The notes: a model not told the origin generated them from the letters alone. DNA of 7,912 nt from CAKRPJ01 sp934376955 (GCA_934376955.1 CAKRPJ010000074.1:1-7912), one strand, 5' to 3'. Shown: positions 1-5,791, counted from the stretch's first letter. Numbers and translations are program-made.

Positions 1-5
1 GCAAT

Positions 6-77
6 GCACGAGTGGCTCAGTGGTGGAGTATCGCCTTGCCAAGGCGAGGGTCGCGGGTTCGAATCCCGTCTCGTGCT
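6..77 (+). tRNA. tRNA-Gly (anticodon GCC)
   Basis: A complete cloverleaf can be drawn by eye. The acceptor stem is GCACGAG (6-12) with CTCGTGC (70-76), and T77 is the discriminator. The D-arm stem is GCTC/GAGT. The anticodon stem TCGCC/GGCGA closes the loop TTGCCAA, giving anticodon GCC for glycine. The T arm is GCGGG-TTCGAAT-CCCGT. CCA is not encoded. A strong intrinsic terminator follows within 10 bases, so this is the last or only gene of its transcript; the start of the window hides anything upstream. Confidence 0.97.
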
Positions 78-85
78 CTTTTTAT

Positions 86-121
86 ATAAAAAGGAGATAT
101 CCGTTGGATACCTCCTTTTTT
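86..121 (+). terminator. Rho-independent terminator of tRNA-Gly
   Basis: AAAAAGGAG (88-96) pairs with CTCCTTTTT (112-120). An inner stem TATCC (98-102) / GGATA (106-110) closes a GTT loop, with one A/C mismatch between the two stems. The 3' arm ends in six T. Because the A-rich 5' arm mirrors the T-run, the hairpin could also act in the reverse direction. Confidence 0.9.
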
Positions 122-214
122 CGTACATTCAGATTTTGTCGGGCTCGAATGGTTCGAAGTCTTGGTTCCATTCCAATCGTCGCAGAACGTCTTGTGCTTT
201 ATTTTTTTACCGGA

Positions 215-340
215 TACGCCATGCACAGCACGGGAAAGAATTCCCTCGCTGTAGGGCTGTCGCCCTATAAAATAGTAAAAATAAACGTCCTCGCAAGTAA
301 ACTTGCAGGGCGTTATTTTCACTATTTTGCATGGCTCGTA
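215..340. repeat. 126-bp four-way-junction palindromic element (MITE-like or structured RNA)
   Basis: The ends are near-perfect inverted repeats: TACG-CCATGC (215-224) against GCATGG-CTCGTA (329-340), differing by two unpaired bases. They enclose three successive hairpins. The first has ACAGC (225-229)/GCTGT (248-252) topped by GGGAA (232-236)/TTCCC (241-245). The second is AGGGC (253-257) with GCCCT (262-266), loop TGTC. The third is a 60-base hairpin (269-328) with AAAATAGT/ACTATTTT at its base and GCAAG/CTTGC at its tip, loop TAAA. Almost every base is paired. It lies between the tRNA terminator and the hsp20 promoter. The fold is read directly from the sequence. Whether it is a miniature transposon, an interspersed repeat or a transcribed RNA is not decidable here. 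Confidence 0.6.
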
Positions 341-365
341 GTGTTCACAAATTTTTCACAAAAAA

Positions 366-392
366 TTAGCACTCAACTCTTGACATGGCTAA
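366..392 (+). promoter_or_regulatory. CIRCE-like HrcA operator (degenerate right half)
   Basis: The left half is an exact TTAGCACTC (366-374). After the canonical 9-base spacer comes CATGGCTAA (384-392), which matches the consensus right half GAGTGCTAA at six of nine positions. It overlaps the -35 box of the hsp20 promoter, where a repressor would block polymerase. CIRCE is the known operator of HrcA, the class I heat-shock repressor of Firmicutes. HrcA control of this gene is inferred, and the imperfect right half may mean weaker binding. Confidence 0.65.
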
Positions 393-408
393 TAATAAGT
401 GTTATATT
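380..408 (+). promoter_or_regulatory. Sigma-A type promoter of hsp20
   Basis: A perfect -35 TTGACA (380-385) and a near-consensus -10 TATATT (403-408) are separated by the ideal 17 bases. The -35 box lies inside the CIRCE-like operator. Transcription would begin near 415, leaving a 5' leader of about 110 bases before the hsp20 start at 524. Confidence 0.82.
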
Positions 409-523
409 ACAGACAGAACAAAGGAAGAAGAAAAGAAATCAAAAGGGATACAAAAAATCCCGAAGATTTCCGGAAAGCTTCTAAAACTATAGATTTTAAA
501 TATTCTGATTGGAGGAATGATTT

Positions 524-976
524 ATGTATATGCCGAGTATTTTTGGAGAGAATTTGTTTGATGATATGTTTACCTTTGATGATAGTTTCTTTGCACCGTC
601 AAAGAAAAATCCGCTTTACGGAAAGAACGCTTCCAGACTTATGAAGACAGATATTAAGGAAACAGATGGTTCTTATGAATTAGACATTGACCTTCCGGGC
701 TTCAAGAAGGACGAGATCACAGCAGAGCTGAACGATGGTTACCTGACTGTAAGTGCTGCAAAGGGTCTTGACAAAGACGAGAAGGACAAGAAGGGTCATT
801 ACATTCGTCAGGAGCGTTATTCCGGAGCAATGAGCAGAACCTTCTATGTTGGTGAAAATGTTAAGGAGGAAGATATCAAAGCCAAATTTGAAAATGGTAT
901 CTTAAGCCTGTCTGTTCCGAAACCGACTGAGCAGAAGCAGATCGAAACGAAGAAGCAGATCGCGATCGAAGGCTGA
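524..976 (+). CDS. Small heat-shock protein, Hsp20/alpha-crystallin family
   Basis: An ATP-independent cytoplasmic holdase that binds unfolding proteins and hands them to DnaK/ClpB-type systems (family knowledge). The 150-aa product has a short hydrophobic N-terminal arm (residues 1-40, FGENLFDDMF), an alpha-crystallin domain of about residues 41-133 with LPGF at 57-60 and the diagnostic FENGILSLSVPK at 122-133, and a C-terminal tail carrying the oligomer-forming I-x-I motif (IAI, 146-148). The length is typical for bacterial Hsp18/Hsp20. The ATG at 524 is supported by GGAGG at 511-515 with an 8-base gap. The gene is monocistronic, with its own promoter and CIRCE-like operator upstream and a terminator at 1049-1091. 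Heat induction through HrcA is inferred from the operator. Confidence 0.96.
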   Translation: MYMPSIFGENLFDDMFTFDDSFFAPSKKNPLYGKNASRLMKTDIKETDGSYELDIDLPGFKKDEITAELNDGYLTVSAAKGLDKDEKDKKGHYIRQERYSGAMSRTFYVGENVKEEDIKAKFENGILSLSVPKPTEQKQIETKKQIAIEG

Positions 977-996
977 TCAAGGAATAGAAGGTAAAG

Positions 997-1025
997 CTTC
1001 CGGTGGCATATTTGGCCACCGGAGG
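997..1025 (+). repeat. GC-rich hairpin after hsp20, without U-run
   Basis: CTTCCGGTGGC (997-1007) pairs with GCCACCGGAGG (1015-1025), an 11-bp stem with one G-T pair and a 7-base loop. No T-run follows, so it is not a classical terminator. It sits 20 bases after the hsp20 stop and may protect the 3' end of the message or simply be a repeat. Confidence 0.6.
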
Positions 1026-1048
1026 TGAGAATAAAATTCAAGTCGAAT

Positions 1049-1091
1049 GCCGCTGTCTATGCAGAAAATTCTGTGTGGACAGCGGCTTTTT
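1049..1091 (+). terminator. Rho-independent terminator of hsp20
   Basis: GCCGCTGTC (1049-1057) pairs with GACAGCGGC (1078-1086). An inner stem CAGAA/TTCTG (1062-1066, 1069-1073) extends it, and TTTTT (1087-1091) follows. The T-run is also the first arm of the next palindrome. Confidence 0.88.
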
Positions 1092-1125
1092 GTTTCATAG
1101 GAAATTGCGTCCTATGAAACAAAAA
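1087..1125. repeat. Long palindrome sharing the terminator T-run
   Basis: TTTTTGTTTCATAGGA (1087-1102) is perfectly complementary to the bases at 1110-1125, a 16-bp stem with loop AATTGCG. It begins in the U-tract of the hsp20 terminator, so the two RNA folds are compatible only if the U-tract leaves the DNA hybrid. No coding sequence is here. Confidence 0.75.
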
Positions 1126-1138
1126 ACGCTCCGCGTGG

Positions 1139-1200
1139 ATGCACACTCGCGCGAAGCAGAAACATGTCGCAAGCGACCGTGCTCGGCGCGAGAATGTGTA
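1139..1200. repeat. Imperfect palindrome, likely interspersed intergenic repeat
   Basis: CTCGCGC (1146-1152) pairs with GCGCGAG (1186-1192), flanked by ACAC/TGTG. Inside are AGCA/TGCT (1155-1158, 1180-1183) and GTCGC/GCGAC (1166-1170, 1173-1177) closing an AA loop. GCGAAGC-type motifs like this resemble repeated intergenic sequences of Lachnospiraceae, but that is from memory. It ends about 60 bases before the next gene and has no T-run. Confidence 0.5.
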
Positions 1201-1263
1201 AGGTAAGATGAATAAAAGCCGGAGTGATCGTACATACTGATTTGCAAGGAAGGAGTGATATTT

Positions 1264-1695
1264 TTGAAGGATCATACCATAAGTCTGTTAAAGGAATGTG
1301 ATTCCGGCTGCAAAATGGCAGTAAACAGTATGGATCAGGTTCTGGAATATGTATCGAATGAAAAGCTGCGGAAAACGATAGAGGATTATGAGAAAAGGCA
1401 TCAGGATCTGGAATATGAAGCATTTAAGCAGTTAAATATTCTTGATGAAACAGGAAAAGAGCCGGAAAGGGTTGCATCAATGTTTTCCAAGTTCTCGACA
1501 GATATGAAGATGATGATAAAGGGAGATGACAGGCAGGTGGCCAAGATCATGATGGATGGATGCAACATGGGGATCCAGTCCATCAGTGGATTTAAGAATC
1601 AGTACCCGGGTGCATCGAAGAAAAGTATGGAGCTTGCAGACCGGATTGTTAAGACGGAAGAAGCATTTATGGCAGAGATGAAGGGATATCTGTAG
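1264..1695 (+). CDS. Small all-helical protein, ferritin-like / DUF2383-like four-helix bundle
   Basis: Function not recognised. The 143-aa product is polar, almost without proline until GFKNQYPGASKK near the C-terminus, and breaks into four amphipathic helices: HTISLLKECDSGCKMAVNSM, a long charged helix LRKTIEDYEKRHQDLEYEAF, a helix RVASMFSKFSTDMKMMIK, and two shorter ones ending MELADRIVKTEEAFMAEMKG. Spaced acidic residues and His (EKRHQDLEYE) recall ferritin-like bundles, though a full di-iron motif is not evident. There is no signal peptide or membrane segment, so it is probably cytoplasmic. I place the start at TTG 1264, 8 bases after AGGAAGGAG (1247-1255); the in-frame GTG at 1255 overlaps that ribosome site. 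It stands alone, followed by its own hairpin. Confidence 0.75.
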   Translation: MKDHTISLLKECDSGCKMAVNSMDQVLEYVSNEKLRKTIEDYEKRHQDLEYEAFKQLNILDETGKEPERVASMFSKFSTDMKMMIKGDDRQVAKIMMDGCNMGIQSISGFKNQYPGASKKSMELADRIVKTEEAFMAEMKGYL

Positions 1696-1702
1696 AAATA
1701 GG

Positions 1703-1750
1703 AGGATGAGGCATTGCAGGGATCTCAATTTTGCAATTGCCTCATCCTTT
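1703..1750 (+). terminator. Probable terminator of the helical-protein gene
   Basis: AGGATGAGGCATTGCA (1703-1718) pairs with 1732-1748 over 16 bp with a single bulged T, closing a 13-base loop. Only TTT follows the stem, so the U-tract is weak, but its position 8 bases after the stop codon fits a terminator. Confidence 0.65.
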
Positions 1751-1845
1751 AAAGCGTTGACCATAAAAAGTGCTGTGGTGGTTAAACCTGTTTGTTTTAG
1801 GAAGATAAGCGGGAATCCTCGGCTATTCAATTACCGAGATGAGAT
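1751..1845 (+). mobile_element. Relic IS605-type right end with tnpB tail
   Basis: Read in the frame of 1706-1930, bases 1754-1785 give LTIKSAVVV, resembling the ST-KTIKVAV end of the tnpB product at 7520. Next comes a hairpin CTCGG (1818-1822)/CCGAG (1834-1838) with loop CTATTCAATTA. The same design occurs after the tnpB gene at 7594-7612 (TCGG ... ATTCAA ... CCGA). In tnpB elements this right-end hairpin forms the 3' part of the omega RNA. I infer a nearly deleted tnpB element of which only the right end remains; the match is short and was found by eye. Confidence 0.4.
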
Positions 1846-1850
1846 TGTCC

Positions 1851-1898
1851 AAACGCAGGCAAAATCGAAAATTCGTTCGATTTCTGCTTGCGTTTTTT
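1851..1898 (+). terminator. IS200 left-end hairpin / terminator
   Basis: AAACGCA (1851-1857) pairs with TGCGTTT (1888-1894), and AAATCGAA pairs with TTCGATTT inside, with small bulges. It is followed by a run of seven T (1892-1898). IS200-type elements are known to carry such a terminator-like hairpin at the left end, which shields tnpA from outside transcription. It ends 24 bases before the tnpA start. Confidence 0.7.
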
Positions 1899-1922
1899 TC
1901 TGTATGATTGTATATTATGTGT

Positions 1923-2333
1923 ATGAAAGATAATTTAATACATTCAAGAACTTGTGTATACAATATCAACTATCATGTGGTGTGGACTGTGAAATATCGC
2001 AGGAATATTTTATCAGCAGAGATCGAGACTTATCTTAAAGAACTGGTTCAGAAAATAGCATCCGATAAAGGTTTTACGGTTCATCTTTTTGAAGTTGGTG
2101 AAGGCGATCATATCCATTGCTTTGTGTCTGCACCGCCGAAAATGTCAGTGACTGATATTGTGAAGTATTTAAAGGGAATCACAGGAAGAAAGCTCTTTGA
2201 AAAATATCCGGTGATCCGCCAGAAACTATGGAAAGGTCAACTTTGGAATCACTCATATTATGTAGAGACAATCGGCTCAGTATCGGAAGAAAATATCCGA
2301 CGATATATTGAGCATCAGAGCAAATCTTACTAG
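1923..2333 (+). CDS. tnpA: IS200/IS605 Y1 (HUH) transposase TnpA
   Basis: Catalyses single-strand excision and insertion of an IS200/IS605 element. The 136-aa product begins MKDNLIHSRTCVYNINYHVV, typical of the family. The HUH metal motif is HIH at residues 63-65 (GDHIHCFV). The catalytic tyrosine is Y128 in IRRYIEHQ, with the metal-binding Gln as Q132. Length and motifs match an intact Y1 transposase. I use ATG 1923; the upstream TTG 1908 and ATG 1917 are in frame, but homologues start near MKDN. No good ribosome site is seen, which suits the low expression known for IS200. It is preceded by the left-end hairpin. There is no adjacent tnpB, so this is an IS200-like, tnpA-only element. Confidence 0.93.
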   Translation: MKDNLIHSRTCVYNINYHVVWTVKYRRNILSAEIETYLKELVQKIASDKGFTVHLFEVGEGDHIHCFVSAPPKMSVTDIVKYLKGITGRKLFEKYPVIRQKLWKGQLWNHSYYVETIGSVSEENIRRYIEHQSKSY

Positions 2334-2464
2334 AAAGACTAACTATTAAAAGTCAAGTCTCAAAATGAAATTTTTTGAATGAATTGCAGAAATGCATTTC
2401 AGATATATTTGAACATTGAAAACTGCATGACAAATAGAGTGTCGTTTTCGGCACTCAAAAAAAG
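2334..2464. other. Non-coding spacer between tnpA and IS110, presumed IS200 right end
   Basis: No supportable gene. The AT-rich first part holds TGCA-gaaa-TGCA (near 2378-2397), possibly the IS200 right-end hairpin. An 8-bp hairpin follows: GAGTGTCG (2437-2444) with CGGCACTC (2449-2456), loop TTTT. It is followed by seven A on this strand and has no T-run in either useful direction, so it is not called a terminator. The right border of the IS200 unit cannot be fixed. Confidence 0.4.
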
Positions 2465-2484
2465 GAGATATTTGCAAAAAATAA

Positions 2485-3817
2485 CTAAGATGCTTTGTTG
2501 TATGCCTGACCAGATTTTTCCATTGCATAAATGGTTCTTACAAGTTTCTTTGTAGCATGAGATAAAGCAACGTTATAATGCTTACCCTCAGCTCGCTTCT
2601 TAGCAAGATATGTTCCAAAGGATTTATCCCAATGGCAGACATATTTCGTTGCGTTATAAAGAGCGTATCGAAGATAACGAGAACCACGTTTTTCCATATG
2701 GGAATAACAGTTATCTAATTGTCCTGATTGGTAAGTAGACGGAGACATTCCTGCATAAGCAAGTATCTTATCAGGAGAATCAAAACGGCTGAAATCCCCG
2801 ATTTCTGCAAGAATCATTGCTCCCATACGATAACTGATACCAGGAATTGTAAGGATTGGAGAATGGATTGTATCCATTATGGATTTGATCTCGGTTTCGA
2901 TTTCATCAATTTCAGAAGTCAATTCTTGAATAAGTTTAATGGTGTGTTTCAGTTCCAAGGATTTTGCAGGCATATTTGAACCGATTGAGTTTCTGGCAGC
3001 TTCACGAAACCTGACAGCAGTGTCTTTCCCGTATCTGTTCTTTGAACTTTCAGAGAGCAAGTTGGTAAGGCGGGTAAGATGTACCGATGCGACAGCATGA
3101 GCAGATGGAAATTCAGATAATAAAGCATATACAGATGCCATATGGAGTGTCGGAACAAGTTTTTCAAGTTCTGGAAAAAGGATACACACAAGTCTGGAAA
3201 CGGAAGATTTTAGTTTTGCCCGTTCTTTTACCTTATCAAAACGATAACGAGTTAATGACTTTAATTCTTCGTTGTGGTAAGATGTGTCTGAGTAGGACTT
3301 TAAGTTCACGTCAGACATAATCATAGAAGCGATTGTATGGGCATCAACTCTATCTGTTTTCGTCTTTCTAAGGCTAAGACTTTTTCTGTAAAGATTTGTA
3401 TGTAACGGGTTGATAACAAAGGTGGTCAGACCTTTATCGAGAAGAAATCCCAGAAGATTGTAACTATAGTGTCCAGTGGCTTCCAGTCCTACTTTTACTT
3501 TGGTTAAATCATCTGATACGGATTCAATTTTTTGAACGCAGATAAGCATTCCCCCGCTTCAAGTGCGCGGAGCACTAAGCGGTGGGTGAGGAGGATGCTT
3601 ATGTCAGTGGGAGTTGAAAGCTCCCACTGACAGATCGCGAAGCGACTGCGTTCATGAGCAAGTAGCGAAGCGGATTGCGAATGTCCGCTTTACATAGGGT
3701 TTCAAACCCATCACGGTTGTTAGAGATGGTAAAGGATTTAAATAATACCTCACCGTCTGAGTTAGTAATGAAGCGGTCGTGTTTGTCTTTGGCAACATCA
3801 ATTCCAACATATATCAT
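2485..3817 (-). pseudogene. IS110-family DEDD transposase, split by an insertion
   Basis: Bridge-RNA-guided recombinase (family knowledge). The N-terminal piece (3817 down to about 3696) reads MIYVGIDVAKDKHD...GFETL and holds the first RuvC-like aspartate (GID). Then about 150 bp of foreign sequence intervene. The remainder (to 2485) resumes at QKIESV and holds the E of VGLEATGHYSY, the D-x-x-D of TKTDRVDA, a coiled linker, and the C-terminal Tnp20 domain with ILTIPGISYRMGA and AGMSPSTYQSG, where the catalytic serine lies. Rejoined length is about 395 aa, normal for the family. The insertion shifts the frame: the first piece runs to a stop at 3599. A new ATG at 3549, supplied by the insert, could start a 354-aa C-terminal fragment lacking the first aspartate. 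The original start has AAAGGAGA (3825-3832) 7 bases upstream. Confidence 0.9.
3545..3695. mobile_element. ~150-bp non-autonomous hairpin element inside IS110 transposase
   Basis: Contains no gene but is almost all secondary structure. Hairpin A (3542-3602) has ATAAGCAT/ATGCTTAT at the base (the first bases belong to the flank), then CCGCTT/AAGCGG and AGTGC/GCACT. Hairpin B (3603-3631) is GTCAGTGGGAG/CTCCCACTGAC, a perfect 11-bp stem with a 7-base loop. A short TCGC-gaa-GCGA (3635-3645) follows. Hairpin C (3662-3693) has GTA/TAC and AAGCGGA/TCCGCTT. There is no obvious target duplication, as expected for IS200/IS605-type insertion, so a PATE-like derivative of such an element is the favoured reading. 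The borders are inferred from where transposase similarity stops and resumes, to within a few bases. Confidence 0.65.
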
Positions 3818-3833
3818 AAAAAAATCTCCTTTG

Positions 3834-4048
3834 AGTAAATATTTTGATACTGTTTATAGAACCACTGGTACTCTTTACAATTGTAACCTCGTTCTAAATA
3901 AACCGTCATGCGGTATCTAACTGATTAACAAATATACAAAGAGACTGTGGTTGTAGCCTCTCTAAAACCATCAAGTGGTAGGAGAAAATAAACAATCCAC
4001 AGTATCTCCAATAGTATAACATACAGTCCTTGGAGAGGGACTATAAAC
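3834..4048 (-). ncRNA. Candidate IS110 bridge RNA region
   Basis: Non-coding sequence upstream of the transposase start. In IS110-group elements this end encodes the bridge RNA, with loops that pair to donor and target DNA. A long imperfect stem links ACTGTGG-TTG (3944-3953) and CAA-T-CCACAGT (3993-4003), extended by GAG/CTC. It encloses ACCA/TGGT (3967-3970, 3976-3979) and large unpaired internal stretches, the shape expected of a guide loop. A second part has ACCG-tcatg-CGGT (3902-3914), and AGTCC/GGACT (4027-4044) forms a third hairpin. Transcription on the minus strand and the RNA ends are inferred; guide pairing was not verified. Confidence 0.45.
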
Positions 4049-4082
4049 ACTACTACTATATAATACGAGGAGTAACAACTGG

Positions 4083-4919
4083 ATGATAAAGATAAGGCGG
4101 GAACAGATTGCAGGAATGAATATGCACTATAAATACAGAACTTTGGATTATTTCTTTAAAACGCAGCAGGCTCTCGGAATAAAAAATATAGAGTTTTGGT
4201 GTGCAAGACCGCATTTCCTGCTAGATGATTATGGGTTTGAGGATGCGGCTGAATTAAAAAAGAATGCAGCAGATTATGGATTGACAATCGGAGCTTTTTC
4301 ACCGGAGTGTACGATTTATAATTATGCACTTTGCTGTCATGATGAGACGGCAAGAAAGCATTCAATCGGATATTTTGAAAATGGAATCCGTGCAGCGGCA
4401 GAAGCTGGTGCGAAAGTGATGGTACTCAATTGCTGCGGCGGTGCAAGAAATGAAGATCCGAGACGTATTTTTGAACGTGCGGTTCAAACCTTGCGTCGGC
4501 TTTCAAAAACTGCTGCGGAAGAGGGGGTTGTTCTTGCAGTGGAAACAGTACGGCCAGAAGACGCAACGGTTATTAATATGCTTCCAGAGCTAAAAAAACT
4601 TTTGGAGTCGGTTAATGAGCCGCAGATACAGGCTGCCCTGAATTTGACGAGTGCCGGAGTGGCAGGAGAGTCGATGAAAGACTGGTTTGAAGCATTAGGA
4701 GACAAAATATATCATATCCGTTTTGTGGATGGACGTCCGCAGGGATGCCTTGCATGGGGAGATGGTTTGAGACCGTTAGAGGATCAATTGATTTGTCTGG
4801 ATCAGTACAAATATAAAGGATTGCTAAGCCTGGCACTGAATGATGCACGCTACCTGGAGGATCCGACTGCAGCCGATCGGCAGAATATGCGTGAATTGGA
4901 ACCGTTTATAATGGATTAA
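4083..4919 (+). CDS. Sugar phosphate isomerase/epimerase-like TIM barrel, probable pseudoenzyme
   Basis: A 278-aa TIM-barrel protein of the AP-endonuclease-2 / sugar epimerase superfamily, close in style to fructoselysine 3-epimerase FrlC (IEFWCARPHF, FSPECTIYNYA, ETVRPED). Family members are cytoplasmic and bind one divalent metal through Glu, Asp, His and Glu. Aligned with its neighbour at 4941, only E154 is kept here. The Asp is N187 (ALNLTS), the His is R213 (HIRFVD), and the last Glu, a catalytic acid/base, is A251 (LSLALND). The fold core is intact and the length is equal, so this is a maintained gene rather than a decayed one. A regulatory, heterodimer or non-metal role is inferred. 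The ribosome site GGAG lies about 9 bases before ATG 4083. It is the first gene of a three-gene operon, 21 bases before the next. Confidence 0.85.
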   Translation: MIKIRREQIAGMNMHYKYRTLDYFFKTQQALGIKNIEFWCARPHFLLDDYGFEDAAELKKNAADYGLTIGAFSPECTIYNYALCCHDETARKHSIGYFENGIRAAAEAGAKVMVLNCCGGARNEDPRRIFERAVQTLRRLSKTAAEEGVVLAVETVRPEDATVINMLPELKKLLESVNEPQIQAALNLTSAGVAGESMKDWFEALGDKIYHIRFVDGRPQGCLAWGDGLRPLEDQLICLDQYKYKGLLSLALNDARYLEDPTAADRQNMRELEPFIMD

Positions 4920-4940
4920 TTGTATGAGGAGGAAGCGAAA

Positions 4941-5777
4941 ATGAAAATAGTTGATTTTGATAAACTTTCGGTATTGAATCTTCATTATTGCCAATATACG
5001 TTGGATTATTTCCTGGATTGTATGCAGGAACTGGGAATCAAAAATGTAGAATTGCTGGGAGGGCATCAAGGACTTTGGCTGGATCCAAATGAATATCAGG
5101 ATCCAGAGCCAGTCCGTAAAAAATTACAGGAACACGGTTTGAAGTGCCCAGTATTTACACCACAGAATTGCCGGTTTGGTTATCAATTTGGTGTAAAAGA
5201 ACCAGAACTGAGAGAAAAAACATTTGGATTTTTTGCAAATGCGATACGTCTGGGGGCTGCGCTGGGGGCAGACAAGATGGAAGCAAATTCTGGATGGGGT
5301 TACTGGGATGAAGCGGAGGAGGATGGGTTGAAGCGGGCAGCTGAGATGCATCAGAGACTTTGTGAGGTCGCAGAGGAAAATGGCGTGACAATTGTGGCAG
5401 AGACTTTACGGCCGCAGGAATCAAGAATTGGGTATAGTTTGCAGCAAATGAAACAGTTATTTGATTTAGTCGATCATCCGCGCTTTAAAGTTATGATTGA
5501 TTTGACAGCAATGTCGGTTTCTGGTGAAACGATTCAGCAGTGGTTTGATGTTTTTGGAAAGGAAAACATTGTACATGCACATTTTCAGGATTGTGATCCC
5601 TATGGGCATTACATCTGGGGTGAAGGGAAGAGAAACTTAAGAAAGGATTTAGAGGACATGGTAAAAAATGGATATGAGGGATATTTTACGCAGGAACTGA
5701 CAGCACCAGCGTATTACCTGGATCCATTTCGTTATGACAAAAGAAATGTGCAGAATTTGAGAATGTACATGGAATAG
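4941..5777 (+). CDS. Sugar phosphate isomerase/epimerase (FrlC-like TIM barrel), intact active site
   Basis: Predicted to epimerise or isomerise a ketose or sugar derivative by metal-assisted proton transfer through an enediolate; the substrate is unknown. The 278-aa TIM barrel keeps the four expected metal ligands: E154 (AETLRPQE), D187 (VMIDLTAMS), H214 (VHAHFQDCD) and E252 (FTQELTAP). Their spacing is close to that of D-tagatose/D-psicose 3-epimerases. GEGK near 227-230 is the usual loop before the last strands. It is a paralogue of the preceding protein, nearly gap-free in alignment (NLHYCQYTLDYF versus NMHYKYRTLDYF). I choose ATG 4941, preceded by GAGGAGGAA (4926-4934); an in-frame TTG at 4920 lies before that site. 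The stop at 5775 overlaps the ribosome site of the next gene, so the genes are co-transcribed. Confidence 0.92.
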   Translation: MKIVDFDKLSVLNLHYCQYTLDYFLDCMQELGIKNVELLGGHQGLWLDPNEYQDPEPVRKKLQEHGLKCPVFTPQNCRFGYQFGVKEPELREKTFGFFANAIRLGAALGADKMEANSGWGYWDEAEEDGLKRAAEMHQRLCEVAEENGVTIVAETLRPQESRIGYSLQQMKQLFDLVDHPRFKVMIDLTAMSVSGETIQQWFDVFGKENIVHAHFQDCDPYGHYIWGEGKRNLRKDLEDMVKNGYEGYFTQELTAPAYYLDPFRYDKRNVQNLRMYME

Positions 5778-5791
5778 AGGAGAGAAAGACT

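Larger units (their letters stand above)
2465..4050 (-). mobile_element. IS110-family element, interrupted
   Basis: A minus-strand IS110-type transposase gene (2485-3817) with a short downstream end and a long non-coding upstream end (3818 to about 4050). That asymmetry is typical of the IS110 group, where the upstream end encodes the bridge RNA. IS110 elements lack terminal inverted repeats, so the borders are estimates from the neighbouring features. A 150-bp element is inserted inside the transposase gene. The IS lies between the IS200 unit and the sugar-epimerase operon. Confidence 0.7.

Noticed and set aside
121..180. Possible second tRNA fragment (GGTTCGAAGTC)
   Set aside because: Only a short T-loop-like match is present; no other arm can be paired.
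215..340. CRISPR array or attenuator
   Set aside because: There are no direct repeats with spacers and no T-run after the hairpins; the pattern is a single closed multi-branch fold.
20..484. Open frame across the tRNA and the four-way-junction element
   Set aside because: It runs through a tRNA, a terminator and palindromic DNA, with no ribosome site or protein-like composition.
1255..1263. GTG start for the helical protein
   Set aside because: It overlaps the AGGAAGGAG ribosome site; TTG 1264 is correctly spaced.
2437..2463. Hairpin followed by seven A as a terminator
   Set aside because: On the plus strand the run is A, and on the minus strand the T-run precedes the stem, so neither direction gives stem-then-U.
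2728..3320. Plus-strand open frames inside the IS110 gene
   Set aside because: They are antisense shadows of a recognised transposase with low-complexity translations.
4061..4066. Perfect TATAAT box upstream of the first epimerase gene
   Set aside because: It lies only about 16 bases before the ATG, so a transcript from it would lose the ribosome site, and no -35 box occurs 16-18 bases upstream.
4920..4940. TTG start 21 bases upstream for the second epimerase
   Set aside because: The strong ribosome site GAGGAGGAA lies after it and fits ATG 4941; alignment with the paralogue also starts there.
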